Positions 14,101 to 29,100 of a stretch of DNA of 64,000 bases are shown piece after piece. The number at the start of each line of letters is the position of its first letter. The first letter of the stretch is position 1. Origin of the DNA: Xiphias gladius. Taxonomy: Eukaryota > Chordata > Actinopteri > Istiophoriformes > Xiphiidae. Where the stretch lies: contig NC_053400.1 in NCBI RefSeq assembly GCF_016859285.1, positions 18,200,546-18,264,545 on the forward strand. Reading direction: 5' to 3'. The notes below the pieces were generated by a model. That model was not told the origin of the DNA, did not search any database, and was given only the letters and a program-made list of their open reading frames with translations. The position numbers and the translations under genes are program-made.

Positions 14101-17100
14101 GAAGTGCGACATTAGCTTGCTCTTCGTAGTGCTCAACTTGTCTGTGTAGCAGGTTATGAAATCTACAACGGGGCATCACACAAAACCACTAAACTAGAGA
14201 CAATACGGCCTCAGTCACAATTTTATGTAGAAACCTTGGACATCAAACCATAACCCAGAATGACTTATACTTTGTAACACTACGAATAAATACAGTGTAA
14301 ATATCTACGGCCCAGCATAGAATGCACACAGTCTTGACGGTTTCGGTGTCCTACAATGTAGGATAGTCCATGCCACGGACTGAGCCCAGCAGAGCTGCAA
14401 CGATTAGCTGAAATCAATCGGCAACTATTTTGATTGTCGATTAATCTGCAAAAATGCCAAATATTTGTTGGTCCCATTTTCAAAAACATGAGGATTTGCT
14501 GTTTCCCCATATAAGGTAATATTTGGTTTTGAACTGTTGTCCTTCAATTCTTTGTTTTATCCAAACATCACTTTGGGCTCTGCAGAGCTGGGATGAGCGA
14601 TATTTTTTCTGCTTTTAGAAGTTTTGCTGACTGATTAATTGAGAAAATAATCGGCCGATTAATCATTCACAATTAATCGTTCACTGATCGTTAGTTGGAG
14701 CCCTAGAGCCAATTTCAGTGCAAAATTTTATTTGTTCCAAAGGGGATAAACCGATGTACATATACACATTATAACTGTAACGGTCCATGGCCTTTCTTTT
14801 AGCATCACTCTCAAGACAATTACTAGTAGACACCAAGGAATAGCAATAGCATGATATAAAATCTTCTGTTCTTCTGTCCAACATTTTCCTGTTGTGCGGT
14901 GTGATAAACACTGTAATCTTCTCGGTGCGCTAAAGAGGCTCTTGACTATAATTCATACTACTTTTTCTTTTGCACTTTAAATTACAGCGTTTCCTTGGAC
15001 CTTTAGGGGGTGCAACACGCTGATTCATACTCGACTCATAGAGGAGACAAACGTGACGCTGCTCTACTGAAAGCATATTTACCCTTTTTATGAGTCTGGT
15101 GTCACAAGTTAATCCCTTGTTGTCACCACTCAAAGAGTCTGGCTGCACATCAGCGTCTCTGTCCCTGAACTCGCCGGTCCATCCCACCGACTTTACAGCG
15201 AGCTCACATCCCCCACAGAAATTACTTTTCTAGGCTAGCGGATAGTTTTACAAACACTACACCTTCGTGTTTTCAAAATTCCATATTGACCTTGTTGAGC
15301 CCTGACCCACCAGGAGACGTCACTAGCTCAGTACAGTGGTCTAGCCCCAGATGCGCCCTCTATAGGTTCATCTAAAAAGCTGCTGCGAAAATTATGCCAG
15401 AAAAGACAAACACATCAGAAAACAATGGTGTTTCAGCTCTATATACTAGAACAACTAATAAATTACCAACAACATTTTAATAGATAAGTTAAAATAAATA
15501 AAGTAAAATAAAAAGGGTTAATCAAAAATGCAATCTATAGATGAATAACATGCTAAAAATACTCACCAGAATGTTTTCCACTTTTGATTGAACAGATTTG
15601 CTGCAAAATAGAGACATAGTATAAATTAGTATGAAGCTGGTGTAACATGAACTCTTGAGTCTAACGTGTATTTATTTATAAAGCAGAGGAATGATTGGTA
15701 TGAGACGACCCTCCCTTCAGCATCTCTCAGGTCATGTATCCCACCATCGGGAACACATGTTGTCATAAGTAAAAAGAGAGAGACAGGCACGGGGTTAACA
15801 TTGTCTCGGAAAGGAGGCTTTTTGTCGTTCAGAACACTGTCATTTCTTTGCAGTCACTGAGGAAATCGACCATACATCTGTTCCTTCCCATTTGGATTTC
15901 ATCTCAAAGGACGAATATAATGAAACTATATTATCAGACCTTACTCATATTTTTTTTAACCATTATGTTAAATCATATTTTAAAGAAAGTCTAGTATCAT
16001 ATATATGTATCCTTTAAGAATGTTCCCAAATGTTTTGTTGTGATTCCCTATATCTTCCACAGACACAGTTCTAATGTATATTCTACAATACAAGGAGGTC
16101 AGTACGTAAAGTGCACATACAAAGTTCAGGAAAAAGGTGCATAGCAAGTTCACTTATGCCAATCAGTATTTGACTGCAAGAAAGAAGAAGAATTGACATA
16201 ATAGCAAAGTCCCATGCAAGAGCACTTATTTAGGCAAAAACATGCATTAGATGACTCTTAGCTTATTCGGAGCTGTGCAACACTGCAAAGATTCAAACCA
16301 GGTACATGAGTAACTTCTGCAGGTCTAATTGCTAATCTGTAGACGGGTCAGGTTGTTGTTGACTGTGAGACAGAAGGTAGGCCACTTTTAAAGACTCTAA
16401 CTTGGTGACATTGGGCAGGTCAGAATCAGGAGATGACTCTAAGCCGTGACAAGAAAAGTTCACTTTAATTCACTGTTACCAGGGGGCCGAGGATGTCGCA
16501 GTGCTTAAAAGCCATCATTAAGCTGTTTGTGAGGCAGATTTGGGCAGGTGAACTGAATGACACCTGAGGCCATTGTTTTTTTTTTTGTATAGAGACATGG
16601 ATTAGAAAAAGAAATAAATGATTGAAACAAGAGATCTTGCGAATCCAACTGTGTCCAGGTGTAATTCAGGCTTGAATGAAATCCAACAGGAACAGCTCCC
16701 CTTAGTAGTGGCACTTGACCATAGACTGTCACTTCATATGAAGACAGGGTGACGGTGTGGTTGTGAATGAACTTGCTGATCCCGACTAAGGCGTTCTCAT
16801 TTTATCATGAACCACTCAGCAGCAGGTCGCTGAGGTGAACGTCAATATTTATGCTCTAATCCTCTTAGAGGTTAAAGATGTAGGGAGTGGGATACTTATT
16901 CACTATCCCAACATGTTAATGACAGTCTGGCACAAGCATTGCAACAGGTTTCTGTAGGGGTATTTCCTCCAGACATTTCAACTCTGAACTGTTGTGCTTT
17001 CCGGTAGTTTGGCCTTTTGACATTTCATGACTCTTTGATATTTAAATGGCAGTACATGAGTTCATACACATTTTTGGGTCAGAATGTGGCTTGTTGCAAT

Positions 17101-18590
17101 CCTTGAATTACTTATGGTCTACAATCTTTCACATTTACTGAAAGCTTTGACTCAGTGTTTTTTTTTTTTTTTTTTTTCAGTGAAGAGCCACGGTGCCAGT
17201 CCTCCTTATTTGAAACTGGTAATTTTGTACTTTATGGACAATTATGGGATTCTGTCTGATTTTTTTTTTTAAAGCAAATTGAGTATCGCTGAAACTATTA
17301 GCTCATGAACAGAGAATCAAGATGAATTAATAATGAAAATAACTATTTGCAGCTGGGAACTACATTTGTGTTACAAGAGTCACCCAAAGTGCAGCAGTCA
17401 ACATTGGCTGTGTTCACTACATTATATGAAACGGAGTTATGTCAAGTCAATTCACTCACTGCTACGGGAAGTACATACTGTAGCAGTTGGTGTCGGCATG
17501 CCAGTGGTGGGTGATTTTGGAAATAGAGGGAACATAGAAAAAACGCAGTCTGAACGGATAGCCCACAGAATGTAGACGGCTATCACTGCGATGACGCCTG
17601 TAACCAATCAATAAACAAGCACGAAATAAGGACACGGGTGTGAGATGAAGAGAGGGGTGAACTAGTCTCATGTTTGGCCTTTACTTGAGTAAAAGTAGCA
17701 ATACTCTGTTATCTTTTCTCTAGTAACCACAAAGGCAGGATGTGACAAAGTACATTTATTTAAGTACTGTACTTAAGTACTTTTTGAGGTACTTGTACTG
17801 TACTTGAGAATTTAAGTTTTCTGTCGCTTTATACTTTTATTCGCCTTCATTCCATAAGAAGACATTTTACTCTTTAATCAACTGAATTTATCTGGCAGCT
17901 ACAGTTACTTACGTAAGTTATATATATAAAACATATGATCATCTTGTACAATATGATGCTTTGTTGTAGAAAACTATCCAGCAGTATATAGGTAAAACTG
18001 GGTCATGTAACACTCACAAGGAGCTCATTTTGTGCTACTTTTTACACTGCACACAGCAAGTACACCTTGTTGATAATACCTTTGTACTTTCACTTCAGTA
18101 ACGTTTTGCATTGCATTTTTGAGTATTTTTTTACATTGTGGTATTGCAACTTTTATTTAAGTAAAAGATCTGAATACATCATTCGCCACTGTCACTTTTT
18201 TCCAATTATTTGGAATGGAGTCAAGTCAAGTTTTATTTATAGAGCACAAAATCACAAATGTGCCACAAGGGGCTTAACAATCTGTACAGCACTGACGATG
18301 AAGATGATGAGACTATAACCTTGATAAACCTGGAGCCAATAAGGGTGTCAGTTTGGTATCTGTGGAAGATTTTTTCCCTTCAAGAGTCAAAGCATGCAGA
18401 GTAGCATGTAAGCACTTCCTCACCAGATGGAGTTCTTGATCCTGAACTGCAGGGCACTGGCCTCAGCGCCCTGCAGCCCGGGGAGCAGGCCGGGCAGGCT
18501 CCCCGCCCCGCGGTCCGCCTGCTGCGGCGGCTGCTGCTGCTGTTGCTGCTGCTGCTGGTGCTGCTGCTGCTGGGGGTCCTCCTCGGCCAT
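9..18590 (-). CDS. rfx7: rfx7, regulatory factor X 7 (winged-helix transcription factor), 9 coding exons
   Basis: Nuclear transcription factor that binds X-box DNA through an RFX winged-helix domain. Coding exons in transcript order: 18424-18590, 15567-15600, 9177-9262, 8844-8966, 6989-7105, 5955-6039, 5610-5823, 4489-4775, 9-3257. All junctions keep phase and give about 1453 aa, close to human RFX7. The start MAEEDPQQQ has a Gln-rich tract, then [13 protein letters not shown], as in the family. The RFX domain (about residues 110-187) is split over exons 4-6 and includes [23 protein letters not shown] and [12 protein letters not shown]. The 1083-codon last exon is a long Ser/Thr/Gln-rich region with a TP repeat, [29 protein letters not shown] and [10 protein letters not shown], ending [11 protein letters not shown]. 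All introns are GT-AG except intron 5, which is AT-AC. Fish often keep two rfx7 co-orthologues; which one this is cannot be told here. Confidence 0.96.
4841..5431. mobile_element. hAT-like MITE, complete copy
   Basis: Begins CAGTGGTGGA and ends TTCCAACACTG, an imperfect terminal inverted repeat. Both ends carry the characteristic 'taagtacatttactcaag' and 'cttttacttaagtag' arms. The flanks ataatatg and ataacacg match at 6 of 8 positions, consistent with an old 8-bp hAT target duplication. It has no coding capacity and lies inside an rfx7 intron. Related copies occur elsewhere in the window. Confidence 0.75.
6040..6988 (-). other. rfx7: U12-type AT-AC intron of rfx7 (intron 5)
   Basis: The 949-bp intron starts ATATCCTT, the canonical 5' splice signal of minor-spliceosome AT-AC introns, and ends in AC. 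An excellent branch-site match (TATCTTAAC) lies about 11 nt before the 3' end. Joining the flanks rebuilds the conserved RFX motif [12 protein letters not shown]: the Lys codon of KY is split AA|A. No GT donor exists near the exon end that would preserve this motif. Confidence 0.88.
6769..6790. repeat. poly(A) tract
   Basis: An uninterrupted A run in the AT-AC-type rfx7 intron 4/5 neighbourhood, just below exon 5. It may be the tail of an old retroposed sequence, but no body could be recognised. Confidence 0.8.
8122..8150. repeat. (TG)n microsatellite
   Basis: A near-perfect run of TG dinucleotides within an rfx7 intron. Confidence 0.95.
9483..9753. repeat. Dispersed 'GCTGCAACTA...GATTAATC' repeat, copy 1
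   Basis: Starts gctgcaacta and contains several GATTAATC motifs and a conserved middle (tcttgttttgtcc). This is the pattern of a very common non-autonomous teleost repeat. Similar copies lie at about 14394-14706, 19558-19845 and 27408-27720. It is non-coding, inside rfx7 intron 2. Confidence 0.6.
10096..10225 (+). repeat. tRNA-derived SINE-like fragment
   Basis: Contains the fish SINE hallmark 'ctttgctgcatgtca' followed by a C/T-rich tail, preceded by a B-box-like 'ggtccaagtcc'. Divergent and probably 5'-truncated. Confidence 0.5.
10588..11815 (+). mobile_element. Degenerate Tc1/mariner-type transposon
   Basis: Starts with cggtgcctataaaaagtat, typical of a Tc1-like terminal repeat. Frameshifted transposase remnants follow: an HTH-like stretch ([13 protein letters not shown]) near 11420-11470, then [19 protein letters not shown] and [10 protein letters not shown] near 11660-11800. 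Several in-frame stops and an internal deletion after the WSD motif show that it is dead. The 3' end was not found. It lies in rfx7 intron 2. Confidence 0.75.
11820..15560. other. Large rfx7 intron 2, no gene seen
   Basis: AT-rich intronic DNA with no supported exon or RNA gene. It holds one GATTAATC-type repeat (14394-14706) and divergent repeat remnants, for example near 12610-12830. Short ORFs here are unsupported. Confidence 0.6.
14394..14706. repeat. Dispersed 'GCTGCAAC...GATTAATC' repeat, copy 2
   Basis: Both ends resemble each other as inverted repeats (gctgcaacgatta at one end, tcgttagttggagc at the other). Several AATAATCGG and GATTAATC segments lie inside. No ORF of note; intronic in rfx7. 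Confidence 0.6.
17735..18191. mobile_element. hAT-like MITE, partly truncated copy
   Basis: Shows the arms tacatttatttaagtactgtacttaagtac and, at the other end, gtaaaagatctgaata...cgccactg, matching the family at 4841-5431. The left terminal repeat is eroded. It lies in rfx7 intron 1. Confidence 0.6.
18216..18335. repeat. Short dispersed repeat fragment ('ttttatttatagagcacaaaatcacaa')
   Basis: Resembles the widely dispersed teleost sequence ttttatttatatagc...aatcacaa...ggcttaaca, usually the 3' part of a retroposon. Only a fragment is present. Confidence 0.4.
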
Positions 18591-18770
18591 CACGGCGGGC
18601 CTCGGGAAAGGACGGGGCCGGACTAGAGTCGTGGACGGGTGTAGTCGCCCGGCAGGGTTAAATAGCATGGACCGGAGGACGTAGCGATGCTAATGGGACA
18701 GCAGCAGACCGCCGTGTTGTTATTGCCGCCCGGCCCTCCTCCTCAGACATCGCTCGCTTAAAGTCCCGAC
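18440..18770 (-). promoter_or_regulatory. rfx7: GC- and CpG-rich rfx7 first exon and promoter region
   Basis: This short GC- and CpG-rich island in an otherwise AT-rich landscape covers the rfx7 start codon (18588-18590), the first coding exon and about 180 bp upstream. That is typical of a housekeeping-type vertebrate promoter. No TATA box is evident. The transcription start cannot be placed from sequence alone. Confidence 0.6.
18525..18582 (-). repeat. rfx7: CAG/CAA tract encoding a polyglutamine run in rfx7
   Basis: CAG and CAA codons on the minus strand encode the Gln-rich N-terminus (a His-interrupted Q run, then PPQQ) at about residues 7-24. Mixed CAG/CAA codons and the interruption suggest a moderately stable tract. 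Confidence 0.85.
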
Positions 18771-20560
18771 ACTTGGTGAATTACAGAGCCTGTGCAACAA
18801 AAACTACGTGCCGCTCTCAAATGTCAGGTGGTGCATGGATATGAATAAAAGCGGGTGTAAACAGTGAACAGACAGCTGGAAAACAACTGGCTAGTCCCTC
18901 CGGTGCGCTCTACCCCTCACGTTGTGGGATTTCTCTGCATGTGCATAGTGAGTAGTAGCTGCGGAGCAAACGCATGCGCACTAACAGCCCCTGCATTAAA
19001 AACATGTAAACATGGAAGCGGAGAAATTACTGAGCCCGTGTGTATGGGTGTGAATTTATACATGGATATTATTATTTCAAGTATATACTGCTGATATCAA
19101 CTCAGCAATAAAACAAACAAAAAGAAAAGTTATCCAAGTAGATTAATAACAATCGGTGGTGGAGAGTAACTAAGTACATTTACTCAAGTACTGTACTTAA
19201 ATACAGTTTTGAGGTACTTGCACTTTACTTGAGAATGTGCTGTATAAATCAGTGGTGGAGGAAGTACCCAGATCCTTTACTCAAGGATCAACACAAGTAA
19301 CAATCCTGCTTTGATAGTGTTAGTTTAGTAAAACTATGTATATAATGTATGTGTATTATATACATAGTTAGTATATATATGTACTATATAAGTATAATCA
19401 GGAAAAATTACCTAAAGTATCAAAAATGAAAGTACTCAGCGCAGAAAAAAATGCCACTGTGAATGTTTTACTATTCTATATTATATTATTGAATTATGCA
19501 CAGATGTGTAAACAGCATTTTACAGTCACAGCTTGTTGAGATAGAGGTAATTTTTTTAGGGCTTCATCTAATGATTATTAGAAATTAGTGAGAAAAATAT
19601 CACAACACTCACATCGCAATTGCCCAGAGCCCAAAGTGACACCTTTAAATGTCTTGTTTTGTCTACCAGAAATTTTGTATTTGTAATAATTACAATTACA
19701 AAACTTATTATTAAAATAATTACAAGGAAAGGGCAGCAAATCCTTGCTTGAAGATTACTTAAAGGATTCAAATGAAAAAAAAGTCCTAATTGATTTGGTG
19801 TCAATTGACAAATCAGTGAATCAAGTAATGCTTTGAGCTCGACATGTATGTACCTTTTGTAATTTAATATTTAACATCGTATCTAATAAACTCTTCATAT
19901 GTTTTCAGTGTAAAAGCTTAATTAATACAGTAACTAGTAACCACAGCAGTTAAATAACTGAAGTGGAGTAAAAATGTAGTGGCCCGAAAGGACATTCCAC
20001 TACTGATGTAAATAAAACTCTCTTGCTTTGTCCTAACAACAAACTAAAGTTATTGATAATGTGGTCGATTTAATTAGTTTATCGAGCATTTATGGCTTCC
20101 ACAAAGCCAGGATTTTAGTCCATTACATACTTTTGTTTAGTATTGATTGACACACTTTTTGTAACTCAGTGATGACAGTTCATGGCATAATTCAAAAATT
20201 AACCAAAGGCATCATTGGTTATTACGATGAGCTATACACTCAGTTGTCACTTTATTAGGAACACCTAGCTAAAACTAATGCACTAAAAATAATGTTCAGT
20301 TTGTTTTGAATCTGTGTTAAAGTGGGGTTGAATCAACTGCATGACCATTTTGGAGGATATAGTCTGTGGTGACAGGTTTTCCAATTATTTTGTCCATCCC
20401 ATTCAAATCAATGACGACAGGCTATATGTGTATGGACAATCTAAAATCAGTAGCTATTTTGTTGCTGCTTTGACTGCTTTTAGTAGCCTACAGCCTGCTG
20501 GGATACAATTTTTGTTGTCTAAACAAGATCGCCATAAAATGTCTCGCAAGGGCTACCGTA
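18770..20560. other. rfx7-tex9 intergenic spacer
   Basis: Divergent spacer between the rfx7 and tex9 starts (about 2.0 kb start to start). Apart from the MITE cluster it holds AT-rich single-copy DNA with no supported gene. Confidence 0.6.
19154..20005. mobile_element. Cluster of two hAT-like MITEs, one interrupted by another repeat
   Basis: A truncated copy (19154-19249, starting cggtggtgga) is followed directly by a second copy starting cagtggtggagg at 19250 and ending ttccactactg at 20005. The second copy is split by a GATTAATC-type repeat at about 19558-19845, so insertion order can be read: the MITE came first, the other repeat later. Non-coding, in the rfx7-tex9 spacer. Confidence 0.6.
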
Positions 20561-20574
20561 CTGCGTATAAAGTA

Positions 20575-20587
20575 GTTGCTATGCAAC
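20575..20587 (+). promoter_or_regulatory. tex9: Palindromic X-box-like RFX site upstream of tex9
   Basis: GTTGCTATGCAAC is two inverted GTTGC half-sites with a 3-bp centre, very close to the RFX X-box form GTTGCCATGGCAAC. It sits 34 bp before the tex9 ATG and next to a TATAAA at 20566-20571. RFX control of cilia and flagella genes through X-boxes within about 150 bp of the start is well established. Use of this particular site is inferred. Confidence 0.6.
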
Positions 20588-20620
20588 TAGAGTCGCTTCC
20601 CCCACTCACTCTGTATCCCA

Positions 20621-25878
<5,258 letters not shown>

Positions 25879-26108
25879 ACACAGAGATTCAGCACGTGAA
25901 GTACAATGGGTTAAAAGGGGTCAAGAACCATTTTTTAAAAAATTATTTCTGTGTGTTGTGAAGTAAAAGACATCGGTTTGCAGTATCTCAGAATTTGACT
26001 GGTTTGATAGAGTTTAGAGTTTGAATTTAGAGGGAATTGAAACTTAAAGACTTGTTTCCTAATCATAACCTTAAACTGCCCTCTGCTGGCATACTGGAAG
26101 AAAAAGGT
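25879..26108. other. tex9/mns1 convergent 3' interval
   Basis: Only 230 bp separate the two stop codons of the tail-to-tail genes. An AATAAA (25874-25879) overlaps the tex9 stop codon. No clear AATAAA is seen for mns1 on the minus strand, so the two 3' UTRs probably overlap or use variant signals. Confidence 0.6.
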
Positions 26109-29100
26109 TTAATCATTGCCGTCCCAGCCGTCTTCAGAGAAGATATCGGCCTGACGTGCTTTAAAGTTTTTTCTGAAGTCTTCATCAAAGTGCGCAAGGT
26201 CATCTTCACGGAGCAAGCCCTGAAAGTAGATACACTGATGGTCATACACTTGTTTGATCTACTGAAGATATGAAACTAGATAGAATGATTTATGATTCAT
26301 ACACTGCTCCATACCTTAGGTAAGTATCCAAGGAGTTTTGTTGCGTGGCGTTTAAGGAGTCGCTGCCTCTCTTCTTCAATTATCTGTCTACGAAGTGCCT
26401 CCCTCTCCTGCTCAATCGCTCTCTCTTTAGCCTCCAGTTCCTTGAAGAGAGGAATTAAAATGTCATTATCAAAGCCAGTTGTTCAAAACTGACATTACAA
26501 TCAAAAATTGATACAGATCCACTGTGTATTATGTATAATGTGTTTCATTTATGTTACTCAAATAAATCTTGTGTTTTCATTGCCAATTTTTTTCTATTCT
26601 CTCAAGCTACTACAATTTTTCTTTTCATATTTAGATACTGTCATTAATACATCTTTGTCCTCAAGACTTTGCAAGTGTTAAACATCAAATATGATCGAGA
26701 TGAAAGTTGGTCACTTTGACCTGTTGCCTTCTGTAGTGTAGTGTAGTACTAGCAGTACAACTACTGGCAGTTAAACTAAACCAGTACCACCTTAATCTGG
26801 ATGTAATTATGCAAACTGAAAACATGGTTTGTACCGTGTCGGCCTCACGCTGCCGTTTCCTTTCCTCTATCAGTTTCTCCACCTCGCGTTTGTGCTCAAG
26901 TTGCTTCATGCGTCGTTTCTGGGCATTCATCTGCTCTATCCGATCGTCCTCTGCAAACTTGGCCATCATTATTTTCCTGAAGGCCTCCTCTTCCTCTTTC
27001 TCTGCCTGCCTCTGCATCTCTTTGAAAGCCATCTGCTCCTGGCAGGTCTGCTGCATCATCAGCCTCTGTTTGATTTTCTTCTCCATCGCTTCCTGTTTGG
27101 TAAAAAATATCAGGATAATTTTGGTAAACTTCTAAATTCAAGCCCCAGAGGACACAGGACTCTGTACATGGCTCTTGTCTCATGAGCTGCTGTTCATGGA
27201 GAAGGAGCCCCACAGTGAATAGAGCAGTCAAAATTCCTGTGAATTAAGAGCATTAACTATTTGGGATGTTCAGACTCGGACTGCTTTGCTCAAGGGGTTT
27301 GTGGCAGACAGTGTACACATGTTGAAGTCGTGAGGTGGTACACTACAGAATGTGTCCCTTCAAAATAATGATAGTAAGGCTTGATATGATTACAACTTAG
27401 CATCCTAGCGTTACAACGATTACTTAACTAAGTGATGAATCAGTCGCTTATCAAGCAAAATGCCAAGCACCCCTAGCTGTAGCTCTTCAAATGTGAGAAT
27501 TTGCAGTTTTCTGTCTTACATCATTGTTAATGAAACTTCTTTGGGTTTTGAACAGTTGTTTGAACGAATGGAGCAAGTTGAAGATGTCACCTTAGACTTT
27601 GGGAACTTGACTTAGTAATTTTTCACAGTTTTCTGACTTTTATAGACCAAACGATTAATTTAAAATTTATTGACAAATTAATTGATAATTAATACTTGTA
27701 ATCATTACTTGTAGCTCTAATATCCCATATATAAAAGATTATTTTTTGGATATCTCCGTTGTTATTACTTCTATCTCAAATGTCATCTGTAATTATGTCA
27801 GAATTGCTGCACAAGCAGTAAAGTAATGATCCTTACAATTTCTCTCTGTCTGTTAGCCTCTTCCTGTTCCTCTAAACAAAGTTCCTCACGGACTCGCTCC
27901 ATCTCTTCACGCTGCTGCCTCTCCTCTTCAATCTTCTTAGACAGCTAGAGGAGAAGAGACATGAGTGATACTAGTGATGTTTGGTACCAGATACAGGCAT
28001 GTGTCATTGACTGAATAGATAAATAGATGGCCATTAGAACAAAAAGTTGTCTCAACTATTTTATGAAGATACTCTTTGGCTTCTTCCCTCTCTCTGATTT
28101 TAGCCAATCTGCTCTCCTCCATGTGCTGCTGATGGCTCGCAAACTCCATGATGCGTCTGTTCTCGGCCTCCGTCTTCTCTTGCTCCATGCGTCTCCACTC
28201 GGCCTGCTGTCTCTTGAATTCTTCAATGTGCTGCTTAGTGGCTCTGACCTTCTCCAATTTCAGCTCCCTCTCCCTTCACCAAAACAATATTTTTCAGTAA
28301 ATCCATTATACTACCACAGTCTTCATGTACTCACTAGAAAGAAACGAGGGCTTGTAGACTGTATTTGAAATGCATACTCACACTGAACCAGTGGATTAAA
28401 AATATGTACAATATGAGTTGCATGAACAAATTCACTGCTTGATTTCGTAATCCACTTGAAATTTTAACTGAATGCAATGAAATTTCACAGTTTCTTGGAT
28501 ATAAAATGATTTGACTGAACATATCTACTCTGTTTAACTGAACAGGCCAGTAAAAGCACGGCAAATTTAAATCTATGGAATTCAGGTCAAGTTTTTGCTC
28601 ATACTAATATCTCATTCCTTGACTGTTATGTTTAGCTAGAAAAACCTTCTTGTGTGCATTGTGCATTCATGTTAAGCGGTGTGAGAATTAGTCATGAAGG
28701 ACTCACATCCGATCCTCCTCGTAAATCTTCCTGACAATCTCATCCACCATCAGCTTCTCTTTGAGGAACTCCTCATATGCCTCTTGTCTCTTGCGCTCCC
28801 TCTCCATCAGCTGTTGCTCCAGCTCTCTCTGATACTGCATCAGCTCCTCGTGGCGTTTCTTCTCCAGCTTCTGCTGCTCACTGGCTGCTCGCTCACATTT
28901 GCTCTTCATCTTGCGAGCAAAGTCTGCCTCCTCACGCTAATGAAACAGAAAAGACATGCACAGTATACAGCATGTAGGCTTCCCCCCAGTAATATGGTTT
29001 TTTCATTTGGAAGTTTCCCCTTAAAATTAAGATTAAATCACAGTTAAAAATTAAGTTAAAAGCTATTCATGAAGTATCTCAACCCATAAGTATAAGAAAC

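Noticed and set aside
26809-29047. Plus-strand open frames rich in Leu/Ser/Cys
   Set aside because: They are reverse complements of Glu/Lys/Arg-rich mns1 coiled-coil exons.
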